A DNA stretch of 64,000 nt, taken from CAYVTD01 sp964577665 (GTDB taxonomy: Bacteria > Bacteroidota > Ignavibacteria > Kapaibacteriales > UBA2268). Location: the NCBI GenBank assembly GCA_964577665.1, contig CAZOBD010000003.1, forward strand, positions 1 through 64,000, written 5' to 3'. The translations under genes were made by a program, and so were the position numbers. Positions 9,501 to 16,815 of this stretch are shown piece after piece. Below the pieces are notes generated by a model that was not told the DNA's origin, did no database searches, and saw only the letters and a list, made by a program, of their open reading frames with translations. Each line of letters opens with the position of its first letter. Positions within the stretch are counted from its first letter, which is position 1.

Positions 9501-11763
9501 CGCGTGATGTAACGTTATTCGTAAGCAGGGGCGTAGCCTGCCTGAAAATTACTCCGTTAGTGCCCGGCTCGAAAACACCTCCTGAGTTCACCCAGTTTCC
9601 CTGCACTTCCAGATTATTTCCAGCCGCAGCAAAAGTGGAGCTTTCAAGAGTAATCGCATTTTGTACAATGAAAGTGGGATTGCCCGTACTTGCAAAAAGC
9701 TCTTTCCTGCCGCTTCCGCTTATTTTTAGATTATAATACTCCAAAAATGAGACAGAATCTGCAATTGCAAAAGGATAAGCCGGCTGAACCGAAATATTTT
9801 GAATGGAACCTGTGCCGTTGAAATGCACCGTCGAGTTTTCAGTTAAAAATCTCTGCGAAACTGCTCCCGAAAAAGTGCATGAAGAAAGGTCTAGGTCTTT
9901 TGAAATTTTTATTTCGCCCAGTCCCGAAAGAGTGATATTTCCCGCTCTTTGTATGGAACCGCCTATTTTCAGATAATTGTACTGAGCCACAGCCGGCGTG
10001 GAGCCAGTCGCAGGTATTGTACTGTTTCCGCTTCCGTCGAAAGTGATAGTGCCGGAAGTAAATGAATTTGCAATATAATTATTAGGATAATTGCTTCTTA
10101 CTATCAGTTCGCCGCTGTTCATGGTGAAAGTACGGCTGGGGCTCTGTCCGTTTATGGAAAATGAAGCAAGGTCAAGATGCCCGTCGTCCAAAATCAGCTT
10201 ATTTTTTATTAAAAACTGCCTGCTAAGCTCGAGGGTGTCGCCCTGCACTTTGTAAATGCCGATTTCCTTAACGGGAGATGGCACGCCGTCGCCTGTGTAC
10301 TGCACATCCTGCGTTCCGATAAAATTATAAACGGCATCTTCGCTGAACTCTCTTTCAAGAGTCTGCACAAAACCGTTGTCCGGTGCGGATGTAGTAAGCG
10401 TAATGCCGTTTTCGTGGCTGATGTCGATTCTTGCGCCGGATTCTACACGCATTGTATCGCCTGTAACGGCAGTAAGGCTTTCAAAAGTAATAGTGCCGGA
10501 TTCTCTGCCGTCGGTTCCGGTTTCCACTGAAAGTAAATTCGAGGGTGAGATAGTCGAACTTGAAACTGTGATGTGATGGTCTTGAACCCTAACTCTGTCG
10601 GAACGTTTATTGGGATAATAAGGAGGAGAGCTGATAGCCGCTCCGTTAAAACCGTCTTTCGACCATGTAAGAGGATCGGTATAGCTGCCGCTCTGCCGGG
10701 CAAAGTAAGTAACCTGTCCAGCCTGCTCCTCGCCTATTGTCCAGTCTCCGTCTATTTCGCTGATACCTTCCGAGTAAAAAATGCGCTGGTTAAACTCAAC
10801 TATATCGTCCGAAAGACCTGGATCAATACGCCAATAACCGTTAGGATCAGGGTAAGAAGGATAGTACCATAAAATTTTGTAAAGCCCTATCGAGCTCAAA
10901 TCGGGTACTTCATCATCGTTGTAAGTGAAAACAATGTCGGCGCCTGCTGTGCTTATGCTGATATTATCTTTTTCCAACACCCAGTATTTTTCTAAGGAAA
11001 TCCCTGATTCTTCAACAGAAGGATGCTCCGCTGGAATCACTTTCACGGAAATGTCTGCGTCATTTCCAAAATTTGCTTTTCCGTCCAGAAAGGTAATCTT
11101 TGCAGGAGAATAGTAATCCTCGGTTCCGAGCGGAAAAAGAAAATCCAAGTTGCTGCCCGAAGGAGCCCCCTGCCCTGCGCCCCGGATAAGTCTGCCGGAG
11201 TATGTAGCGCTGCCCGTACCTTCGGTGTTTAAAATGCACTTGTCGGCATCGAAAAATTCCAATGCGGTATCCGCAGGGGTATTGTCAACGTAAATGCTGC
11301 CTGTTTTCTCTATATACAGGTCATTTTGGTTAAGCTCTAAGTTGGCATCGGAGTTAAAATCCAGATTTCTCCTGATGTAGGTATCTATGGCAAGTATTGC
11401 GTCTTCGGCGGTTTTGCTGAGTATAAGGCTCCAAAAAGTGGTGCTTGTATTTCCGTTTATATATTGGTCATTGTTTCCGTAAAACGTAACAGTATGGGAA
11501 CTTACGCCGCTTACGCCGTTGTTTATCCAGTCCCCGCCTAAGCGCAGGGAAGATGTATTCTGATAATAAAAATTAGAGGAGTTTTCCATCAGCAGATTGC
11601 AGTCAATTGTTACAAAAGCATCAGGCGCCATATAAAAAATAGAATTTTCCGCCAGAGTCATCGTAGTTGACTGCGAATACAAAGAACCCGCCGGCAGTAT
11701 TAAAAACACCGCCGCGATAATAGTCATCATTCTATGTATTTTATCTGTCGTAAAACCTCCCAT
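553..11763 (-). CDS. Giant modular exported surface protein with GEVED domains
   Basis: About 3,736 codons including a 100-N gap. The N-terminus is a signal peptide (MGGFTTDKIHRMM, then a hydrophobic run ending SLYSQS). The body is a tandem array of beta-rich modules. A recognisable junction occurs six times, near residues 350, 990, 1500, 2320, 3030 and 3510, with patterns such as FYSIDDGNWNVPGVWS or YFARQSGSYTDPLTWS. Each is followed by many GNWINNG...VTFNGS...QTI-type strands typical of beta-solenoid surface proteins. Two GEVED-like domains lie near residues 1703-1844 and 2030-2171; the second ends GEFEDYLILIP. No type IX sorting domain is visible at the C-terminus, which stops at NNNGVIEIGQ exactly at the hairpin repeat array, so truncation is possible. 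It is likely a cell-surface or adhesion protein; the function is not established. Confidence 0.85.
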   Translation of the reverse strand: MGGFTTDKIHRMMTIIAAVFLILPAGSLYSQSTTMTLAENSIFYMAPDAFVTIDCNLLMENSSNFYYQNTSSLRLGGDWINNGVSGVSSHTVTFYGNNDQYINGNTSTTFWSLILSKTAEDAILAIDTYIRRNLDFNSDANLELNQNDLYIEKTGSIYVDNTPADTALEFFDADKCILNTEGTGSATYSGRLIRGAGQGAPSGSNLDFLFPLGTEDYYSPAKITFLDGKANFGNDADISVKVIPAEHPSVEESGISLEKYWVLEKDNISISTAGADIVFTYNDDEVPDLSSIGLYKILWYYPSYPDPNGYWRIDPGLSDDIVEFNQRIFYSEGISEIDGDWTIGEEQAGQVTYFARQSGSYTDPLTWSKDGFNGAAISSPPYYPNKRSDRVRVQDHHITVSSSTISPSNLLSVETGTDGRESGTITFESLTAVTGDTMRVESGARIDISHENGITLTTSAPDNGFVQTLEREFSEDAVYNFIGTQDVQYTGDGVPSPVKEIGIYKVQGDTLELSRQFLIKNKLILDDGHLDLASFSINGQSPSRTFTMNSGELIVRSNYPNNYIANSFTSGTITFDGSGNSTIPATGSTPAVAQYNYLKIGGSIQRAGNITLSGLGEIKISKDLDLSSCTFSGAVSQRFLTENSTVHFNGTGSIQNISVQPAYPFAIADSVSFLEYYNLKISGSGRKELFASTGNPTFIVQNAITLESSTFAAAGNNLEVQGNWVNSGGVFEPGTNGVIFRQATPLLTNNVTSRDKADNPFYEVLIAGEGIIQPTDNIYIGSNLKIEADAELKMSSNTLTLVGNWINEGGDFTPGTSDVYFSGSGEQTISKTAGSEEFYNFYINNGTGIDASLAGSDNTEGIIVQNEIDLTQGNINVRGHYLWVERGASIIRGGGSPGHVDGPLWKYVNLSNPPEFEVGYGADYTPVSLTFTVTDXXXXXXXXXXXXXXXXXXXXXXXXXXXXXXXXXXSLVYEGLEYLGTVLVGEALRSAFFSIADGNWNQPSSWSTQGYGGAASNTFPTGTNKVFIGDGKTITLDSDRDLDNSVVTLDSSGYFKMEGWELSGSSSTFYMFNDAVLGIGHPDGITASAASGNLQFLERNYNAGDDYVEHNRGHFVYNGSVDQVTGDGLPNTADSVFTLTIENTGASGTNVVSLTNNINVKDSLHIIDGELDITGENIALHGNWRIEDDGSFNGGSGTETFSFTGFESQTVTAPDDLTFRILQVNKTTEFTYVQFASNTVGSQMIYIYEELQFPSDNMAYINLSSSLDASNFPDYGSGEWVMQIDENSNGIDRDGNGHIMGEIRKYVDYPGDDVTWEVGALQYYRPFTLYLLESDPGESDGYVGVHQIDTLHPHHTYLDNPTDNYPPNRMLKKYWRVTRPDYSSYSRGSNETEIEVEYIDPTDMFASAQKLCFDLAFWYGPDADDWQTLTPPDNDPNDGGAIGCGDRNVNNSEADYPPYGTNTSTRAYDISDSDGLRDRDIGNNRYLLGDVIVCQQGPAITYYYAKNDGDWTDPNTWVTGSYESTVNDGSPDQIDGNPNGGPEDYPKRRLDAAIIGNGVTVTLDANIGHGYAGWDTFAEWYEQRVGSVVVETYDDKPGKLVLGTNIIKTNLFELRDGGILETGCEEGFSDEQNRGNIRRQYGGGNISRDFNVENHNNGNYIFKPKGKITEIYDNDNPSDYEDECYCNPRDDWQSDERNIDNVEVCTGTVYNIANRIFNHENTGWAGRGFWYYADYGFELEPDEDYTIRVTLGGSGSTNGYDLQVWLDEDYSGDFDITGERIYNNTNLGGSTVLTFNFTVGANTLPGTTQIRIRLDESNGAPCDDGNPDNSGDDDHGEVHDYTVNIIDNSEVITQETGDGIPDEIGFMRIDAINDASTVSLTQDVNCSSTFAIEQGDFVLGTNTLTLQDDFINNSGGTAFSGLSGIVSFNGDNPNQYIRGNSSSTFGTILMEKSSGAVNLSIDTKIENEFTFNADNLFNLGANTLYLAENISDINSNFGSFGNSRMVQTNGSSALSKLVKEFPTVSADPEPGGYCTPNSNSSVYIDYFKFGSLENTSGNDGGYADNTGIGYETAVIGTNNIQFSKSSTDAYNWRVFIDLNRDGDFDDNVGGVNEHQFIDNFSGSGNHSGSFDIPAAASRGYTRIRIKCRPGGNTDPCQTGGTGEFEDYLILIPPVGGSDLSAEFLYPIGLENSYNPAYISAESSSYSSNPSISVGLIDGLHPQRYTDDMLEVYWPVETEGIYNFTSTSASFTYETADVNGDIDYYIPAKFNTEPPWIYGWENNLGVPVGVDSDNNLFYAEDTPQEVGLTGDWTAGTAPSFFIGRIYYSIASGSWTDPNRWSNYGHQSFPASYYPGELYNNDSVFVDGHTVAFNADTATVFFLSIGGSNTVAQEGILQYDDNLSGKHLTVSSTFTISEDGILNRKASAAGKDTLTFRYNIYNTAADDAAAGIYLYENDTDYTVLRFLDADPSVTTTVSSSTITGEGNWGDLREIILAKGGLSDTLYNLSNSFSEAAVNSPASYIFKPDAGVFSHHASSTMSISGGATQVSMEAYSGFDIQNSAILSLNGLSTNVNTSINLDGGNFYIGDAADENLTYRTGTTVNITDGFLDIAGAFKRNSSGSSLIFNMTENGETRVMSEGNTNPSTVGFDISSSASDFSMSGGRIIVAKGHTGSVPDIRINAESGAGMTGGTIQLGDNSIASSETIKTAGSMPIWNLHSVGAGQTSQIVEEYYTIKNDWIVDDNNTMQLRGNTAELQGDFRNSGTFDATTGSGGSDQRLVILSNPSSTQTLYNKTGGGLQFYNLRIDKTGGLVQLDSDDNSNIIINGTLEFASGNNSLIDARSGGKYVELSPSDGSSPQTLRNGDGWVDGRMCRYIEPGAPKNYYYDIGSSTFPGYTPAAFEPEGSITNGGYVCIIAYPFDHPQIASSSSETMTNIQRYWNVNGRDGYDLDNQTYELMTQWLYPEDDRGGSYFSFEHKRYTPACPDPPASCSFGTGEWYEAATPTKAQNYIISTGSGDWGDFIVTEPLGEAFYSIDDGNWNVPGVWSKVGYGGPASSTTPGERDFVYIGDGKTITVPEGLRPTVRSVAVERGSATFEPGALYIKGTLGAVRCQSFILNDDCTLGMQHLNGIAPLSDGTVGAVQSTASREFLISNYVYDFYNGSQNTGKGMPQQIASIQVKNTTPSDFNNVFVTNPVGAPTINVRDSVLIENGKLNTSDRNFELQGSYIIANNGEYIPLTNDFSFNGSSHTVMIGNQNGISFYNVSIDQGDVYVMPYHGSTSFTPLADDSLQIYVNNELVFNSPARIITRDYDREVVIRDGAVLTQNQTGYVDGTLQKPVGSGTGNTYFEIGNGSVYTPATLIFDSGSGTAGSVEATNYAPVPDERFIGNRMDPSVHIDRWWELIPQDGLAYGTREPNVRLQFPYNELSGIGGELTENLERSIIRRRSIPTQNPEYSERKYAQLIWRDLDGDVLNGDGVQDPGEDSVRVEINAGYPGWAGLGEFYIGKKFQRIFYSRQSGGWSENATWSFEGHDGAIAPTGEYPNMDPLETEDDVRVGDDENHLVEMTANTSATIYNLDVYGNAKLDMNGSVIESSKSGSFTLGHPSFEAVYGTEPFLTSDNDGFPEINILNFGDYYVGLNSTVEYDASNTQPVQYVTSLPFANDIIFSLPEERYYGNIEFSGTGTKYVTISPTIVRGDARNNNSFLYILVGTNSFWVKGNVINSGFINNNGVIEIGQ
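8857..8956. other. Assembly gap of 100 N inside the giant gene
   Basis: Exactly 100 N, so a placeholder length. The flanking sequences show no shared end. In the other modules about 100-115 residues separate the positions equivalent to the two flanks (TFTVTD on one side, SLVYEGLEYLGT on the other). The true missing sequence is therefore probably near 300-350 bp. Confidence 0.9.
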
Positions 11764-12149
11764 TATTTATTAAAGGAACACACCCCTTTCTTTCGTCAAA
11801 GGGGCTGTATCAAAAGCGAAAGTCTGAAAACAATTATCATCATTCATTAACCCCACCCTAACCCTCCCCAAGGGGAGGGGACTAAGTCATTGATTCCCTT
11901 CCCCTTGGGGAAGGGCTGGGGATGGGGTCTATTCCTGTAATGAATAATTCTATTGATAATTGCGAATTAAAAGGAACACACCCCTTTATCCCCTCTCAAG
12001 ACTGACATTACCCGCATTTTAAAAGAGATCCCTCCCCAGCCCTCCCTTACAAGTAAGGGAGAGAGTAAGCCGTTTTTATTCCCCCTTATTTATAAGGGGG
12101 TTAGGGGGATCTCTCATCCCCCTTATTTATAAGGGGGACGCAAGGGGGA
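11764..12149. repeat. GC-rich palindromic repeat cluster
   Basis: This gene-free 386-bp stretch holds several dispersed-repeat-like palindromes. A C-run/G-run pair lies at about 11850-11882 and 11896-11928; the two are near reverse complements of each other. A perfect 20-bp hairpin with arms CCCCCTTA and TAAGGGGG is repeated identically at 12081-12100 and 12118-12137, and an AAGTAAGGGAG-type dyad lies near 12047-12064. The hairpins sit directly downstream of the minus-strand gene ending at 12150 and could act as terminators. No promoter for the giant gene was recognised. Confidence 0.75.
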
Positions 12150-12419
12150 TCAAGCGTATTCCCTTTCCATCACGACCGGCACCCCCAGCTCATACAAAAA
12201 GCAGGGAGCGAAAGTCGCTCCGTTTTCCCAAAAAATCGTATTTGAATGAACGTAAAAATTTTTGAACTTCTCCACATCGAGAAGCTCTCTGTATTTTTCT
12301 CTTTCGTCTTTTAAAAGTACAAACTCCAAGTTAATAAGTTTTTCAGTACCTCCACAAAACTCTACTGCAATCTTAAAGTCTTCCAAATATTCTGCTTTAT
12401 TTATTTCCGTTCCGTGCAT
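12150..12419 (-). CDS. Small DUF2442-like protein
   Basis: 89 residues from the ATG at 12419 (MHGTEINKAEY). An upstream ATG at 12440 would add seven residues but would overlap the preceding stop. The C-terminal pattern NTIFWENGATFAPCFLYE matches the DUF2442 signature (a W-N-G-A-D-x-A-P-x-x-LYE-like ending). DUF2442 proteins are small and often found next to DUF4160 proteins in toxin-antitoxin-like pairs; no DUF4160 partner is visible here. It follows the tail-fibre-like gene with 1 nt of spacing and may be co-transcribed with it. Function unknown. Confidence 0.7.
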   Translation of the reverse strand: MHGTEINKAEYLEDFKIAVEFCGGTEKLINLEFVLLKDEREKYRELLDVEKFKNFYVHSNTIFWENGATFAPCFLYELGVPVVMEREYA

Positions 12420-12420
12420 T

Positions 12421-15400
12421 TTAATTATCGTGATTAGCAAAAGATGTTTCTACCCAATAAGTACCGTCCCAAATCAATGTTAAAACATTTGAATAATTAA
12501 TGTTCCTTCTACTTCCACTTCCATCTGCAAGCCTTAAATTTCCGCTTGATTCCAATATTCGTGCGCCGTTACCATCTCTAGTTGTACTCTGAATAAGTAG
12601 AGTTTGACCGACAGTTGTTCCATCTGATAATCTTAATTCTCTGTTATCAGTATTGTGATCAGCAGATATTCTAATATAGCTTGAATTGATTGTTATAGTC
12701 GTAACGGCTGTTGTTAAGTTGATCAAAGCCTGGGAACTATAAACTATTTTCTGCACCTTAGGAGCGCTTGTCCAGCTTAAATTTCCGCTGCCGTCATTTT
12801 CCAAATAAGTATAAGTATTTGATTGATAACCTGTTGGAAGTGTGTATTTAATATCATTAGGGCTTTGTGAAGCAGAAGTAACAAATGATGAAGTTTTGCT
12901 GCTTGAATTAGATATTGCCAACTCAGATTTCGCAGTAATGGTACCCGAAGAATTAATACTTCCCGTAATATCTAACTCAGTTGAAGGATTGTCATTTCCA
13001 ATACCAACATTTCCGCTGTTATAATAGATATCATCATTGGTTTTCGTCCAGGAACTTGTAATTCCGCTCCACCCGCTTCCGTCATTCACCTTCAGTCCGT
13101 CTGTGTTGTCATAATACATTTGTCCTTTAGTGTTTCCTGCCGGGGCGTTGCTCTGCGGCTGTAATGTAAGAGAAATCGGGTCGATATGGCCGCTTACATT
13201 CAAATCGCCCTGTATGTCAACTGTTACAGTGCTGGAAGAAGTGCCGAAGCGGGCGTTTCCTCCTACATCCAAAACTACCGTATTTGACGGGCTTGCTTGG
13301 TTTATTGCAACAACGGAACTGTTGTTATTAGTTAAAAAAGTACTCGAAGCCCAGCCGGAGCCGTCGAAATACATTGTCTGATTTTGAGATGCCGCCGGCA
13401 GAGAAACAGTTGAAGACTGAGGCGAAGTCCACGTAAGCGAGCCGCCGCCGAGCGTAGTTAAATATTGTCCGTTAGAGCCGTCTGCTTCCGGTAAAGTGTA
13501 AATTATATTTGATAAATCCGATGGTGCTTTAAAACCGGTATAATTGCCGGAAGCATTCATAAGCCATAGTTCGTTATCCAGAATCAGATTATTGTTAACA
13601 TACAAGTCATTGTTTATGGTTGAGCTCGCTTCTGCATAAAGCGAACCGCTGCTTATAGTTAAATCGCCGTTGGCAACCGTAAGATTCTGATCAACCTGAG
13701 CGCTTCCTGAAATACTAATAAAGCCTGTTTCACCATCAATTTTCATGCGGGGCTGATTGTTTGTAATAATATTAACGCTGTATGAGCTGGATGAACCAAA
13801 ATCGCCGTTCGCAGACAAATCATTCCCTCCTATAAGCCATGCGTTTGCAGTCGGAGCGGGCTGCCATGTTCCAACGCCGTTTGCATCTGATGTTAAAACA
13901 TATTCGTCAAAGGCTCCTGCAGTTAATTTAAAATGATCAGTCAGGTTTATTCCGTCAGTGTTAATAGTACCGGAAGAAACCGTCAGAACATTTGTACTGC
14001 TGTTGTACTGAAAATCGTTTTCCCCGCCGATTGTATTATTACCTTCCCAAAAAGTAACATTTCCTTCCTGATTCGTAATCCCCGTAAATGCATTAGTGCC
14101 GTTTCCTTTGAGCATTCCTGTTAAATCATCAGTGCCGGTACCCCCCTGTGAAACAGTAAAAGTGCCGGAAGTAATTTTAGTAGCAGGCAGGTCGGGAATA
14201 TCATCAGAAACTAATGCTCTGAATGTGGGTACATCATCGGCGCCGCTTGCAGGTCCTGCAAATACAGTATTGGCAGATTGGTCGTTAAAACTTACCGTAA
14301 AAGTTCCGCTTGATTCCACAGAGGTAGGTGAAGAAGAAAAAATATCCGGCATTTCAAGACCGACGGATTCTACAGTGCCCGTTGCAGGTTCAACCCATCC
14401 GGGCTCAGCATTGCCTGCAGACTGCAAAATCTGTCCGCTAGAACCCAAAGCAAGTTCCTGAACAGCTCCACTCCCGTCAGAGTAAAATATCTGCCAGTCA
14501 GAAGCTTCTAATTCTGTAATAGTGTGGCTGTGGTCAGCTCTTGCCACTAAATTTGAAGAACCGTCAGTGTCAAAATCTATATTCCATGTCTCTGCGCTCG
14601 AACCGTCATAAGCATTACCGGTTAATCCTGTACCCGGAGTTAAAAGCGAGTGGCTGTGGTCAGCCTGAGCAAAACTGTTTTCATCAAAACCGCTTGATTC
14701 AAGACGGTCATCAGTTGAATTGTAAATAACAAATTCACTATCGGTATAATTGGAATTATTTGTTCCTGTGCCGCCATTAGCTATTGGAAGAACTCCTGTC
14801 ACTTCATTTGCCAAATCAACATCGGCTACTAACAAAGTGCCATCACCGTTACTTGTTTTTACTACTCCGTTTGTAGTCAGTTTTCCTATTTTTACACTTC
14901 CCGCATCTCCGTCAGTGCTCAATATTAAATTGTTTCCATCTATTTCGACTGTTGTTTCCTGATTTAAATTACCTCCTAAGGTAATTGTATTAGCAGTTCT
15001 TGTCAGTCCGTTTTCAAATGTTAGCGGCGACTCTAATCCTGTAGCGCTTATTGTTATACTGCCTGATCCTTTCGACACAATAATATTGCTGCCCCCAGCT
15101 ATGTACTGTAGATCATAATCTGTTCCGTTTCCGGTTAGNNNNNNNNNNNNNNNNNNNNNNNNNNNNNNNNNNNNNNNNNNNNNNNNNNNNNNNNNNNNNN
15201 NNNNNNNNNNNNNNNNNNNNNNNNNNNNNNNNNNNNNNTATTGCTGCCCCCAGCTATGTACTGTAGATCATAATCTGTTCCGTTTCCGGTTAGAAGCTGT
15301 AGGTCTTCGGGAGTAGTGCTTAAAGATGTTCCACCATTCGATATTGATAATACTTCTTCTATTAACAGAGTGCCATCACCGTTGCTTGTTTTTACTACTC

Positions 15401-16250
15401 CGTTTGTTGTTAGTTTTCCTATTTTTACACTTCCTGCATCTCCGTCAGTGCTCAATATTAAATTGTTTCCATCTATTTCGACTGTTGTTTCCTGATTTAA
15501 ATTACCTCCTAAGGTAATTGTATTAGCAGTTCTTGTCAGTCCGTTTTCAAATGTTAGCGGCGACTCTAATCCTGTAGCGCTTATTGTTATACTGCCTGAT
15601 CCTTTCGACACAATAATATTGCTGCCCCCAGCTATGTACTGTAGATCATAATCTGTTCCGTTTCCGGTTAGTAATTGTAAATCTTGAGGAGCCGTGGAAA
15701 TCCCCGTTCCGCCGTTGGCAACCGGTAAAATTCCATTTACTTCTCCGGTTGGCAGGTCAATTGCATCACTTGTTGAACCAGAACCTACAAATCTGTTTGC
15801 CTGAATATACCCAGTTCCGGTAGGTACAAGAGAGGAGCCGTCCCCAACTACAAGAGCTTGACCGGTATTCGTAGCCGCTGTTATCAAATCAAAAGGCACT
15901 GTAGCTGTGTTGCTTATTATTCTCAACCAGCTTCCTTCATCTTCATCATAGTAGTAAAAGCCCGGAGTGTTATTTGTCTGATAAACAATCAAACCTTCAG
16001 CGGGATTTAATATTGATGTTCTTTCTCCTTCGGTCATCCTCGGCGCCAGAAAACCCTTGGTGGTCGAAACAAGGTCGAGGATAGCCGTACCGTCGGGGGT
16101 GGTTGTCCCTATGCCGACGTTGTCCTGCTGTGCTAAAGCTCTCCCCTGCGGAAAAAGCACAGCGGTAAGTATCAAGCCTGTCAGTAAAAACTTAAAACTA
16201 AGCCCCCCTGCCGTCCTTGAAAAAATATTTAAGATGGTATTGCAGTGCAT
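12421..16250 (-). CDS. Tail-fibre-like exported repeat protein, split by an artefactual gap
   Basis: The N-terminal part (16250-15239) and C-terminal part (15138-12421) lie in different frames because of a 100-N placeholder. The 55 bp on each side of the Ns are identical (15084-15138 and 15239-15293). Removing the Ns and one copy (155 bp) restores one continuous frame of 1,225 codons. The protein has a signal peptide (LLTGLILTAVLFPQGRALAQ), then the Bacteroidota tail-fibre-like opening NVGIGTTTPDGTAILDLVS and APRMTEGERTSI. Repeated segments containing GNGTDYDLQYIAGGSN and ANGGTG follow, with many VGIGxxxPS-type strands near the end. The family is common in Bacteroidota surface proteins; no enzymatic motif is visible. 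Likely a fibrous surface protein. Confidence 0.8.
14837..15671. repeat. 302-bp internal direct repeats in the tail-fibre-like gene
   Basis: Nearly identical 302-bp copies lie at 14837-15138 and 15370-15671. They differ at a handful of positions, and part of a further unit lies at 15239-15293. After removing the artefactual 155 bp the copies are 378 bp apart, which is 126 codons and in frame. The repeat encodes the segment from GNGTDYDLQYIAGGSN through SNGDGTLL. Such near-identity is the likely reason the assembler broke here. Confidence 0.9.
15139..15238. other. Assembly gap of 100 N, actually a contig overlap
   Basis: Exactly 100 N flanked by the same 55-bp sequence on both sides. This is what two de Bruijn contigs ending on a shared k-mer look like when scaffolded without merging. 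The true distance is probably minus 55 bp, unless further copies of the tandem unit were collapsed. Confidence 0.9.
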
Positions 16251-16324
16251 AAGCGTCCGCCTTTATTTATTTTCATTCTTTCTCGTTTTTCATTTCATTC
16301 CATACATATAATATGGAATGTATT

Positions 16325-16376
16325 CAAAAATATGAATATTTATGTATATAAACAATCCGTAAAACTACGTAATTTT
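16325..16376 (-). promoter_or_regulatory. Candidate promoter with adjacent CGTA-N4-TACG element
   Basis: Minus strand: a 24-bp element at 16376-16353, identical to the one at 216-193, ends in TTG. After 20 nt comes TATTTTTG (16332-16325), a full match to the Bacteroidota -7 consensus TAnnTTTG. The tail-fibre-like gene starts at 16250, about 75 nt downstream. The dyad CGTA-N4-TACG immediately upstream of the TTG would suit an activator. The neighbouring NarL-type regulator at 16816-17496 is a candidate, but that link is only positional. Confidence 0.6.
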
Positions 16377-16477
16377 ACTTGTTTTTTCCTTGCTGGATGT
16401 TTTGTATGTTATTTTTTTATTTACAATATGTCATTCCGCACTTGCCCCAGGAATCTCACGATTGATAGACACACCCC

Positions 16478-16713
16478 TTAATCCCCTCTCAAGAGGGGAC
16501 TTTTTAACTGTCAGATGTCAGACACCTTGAAGGTGTCGGACATCTTTCTTGAAAAAATCATATCCTTATGTGTTTCCCGAATCATGTATGTTTTATCTGT
16601 TTGTTTTTTTATCCTATTTCTTAAAAACCATATCTTTGTTATACTAAACTCGTTCCATCATCTCAAGTTAGAGTATCTTCATTCGTGAGATTCTGAAACA
16701 AGTTCAGAATGAC
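16478..16713. repeat. Composite dispersed palindromic repeat (copy 1)
   Basis: Three parts in order: a perfect dyad CCCCTCT-CA-AGAGGGG (within 16482-16499); a 33-nt dyad beginning AGATGTCAGACACC (16513-16545); and a spacer beginning near 16558 that resembles those at 62821 and 63027 (CCTTATGTGTTT...ATCATG.ATGTTT). At 16684-16713 there is an element whose reverse complement begins GTCATTCTGAACTTGTTTCA. The same parts recur at 62.6-63.1 kb. No gene was found in 16251-16815; besides these repeats it holds the promoter region of the preceding gene. Confidence 0.8.
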
Positions 16714-16815
16714 ATTCTTGATTTCATTTTTTCAGAAATAATCGGATTCTCATGAATTTTTTAAAATAAGAATATCATTACAAAAACACTGCCAATTTGT
16801 TTTCTTAATAGAAAC

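Noticed and set aside
12421..15078. Separate gene starting at 15078
   Set aside because: It lacks a signal peptide and begins inside a repeat unit. It joins in frame with the upstream part once the 55-bp overlap is merged.
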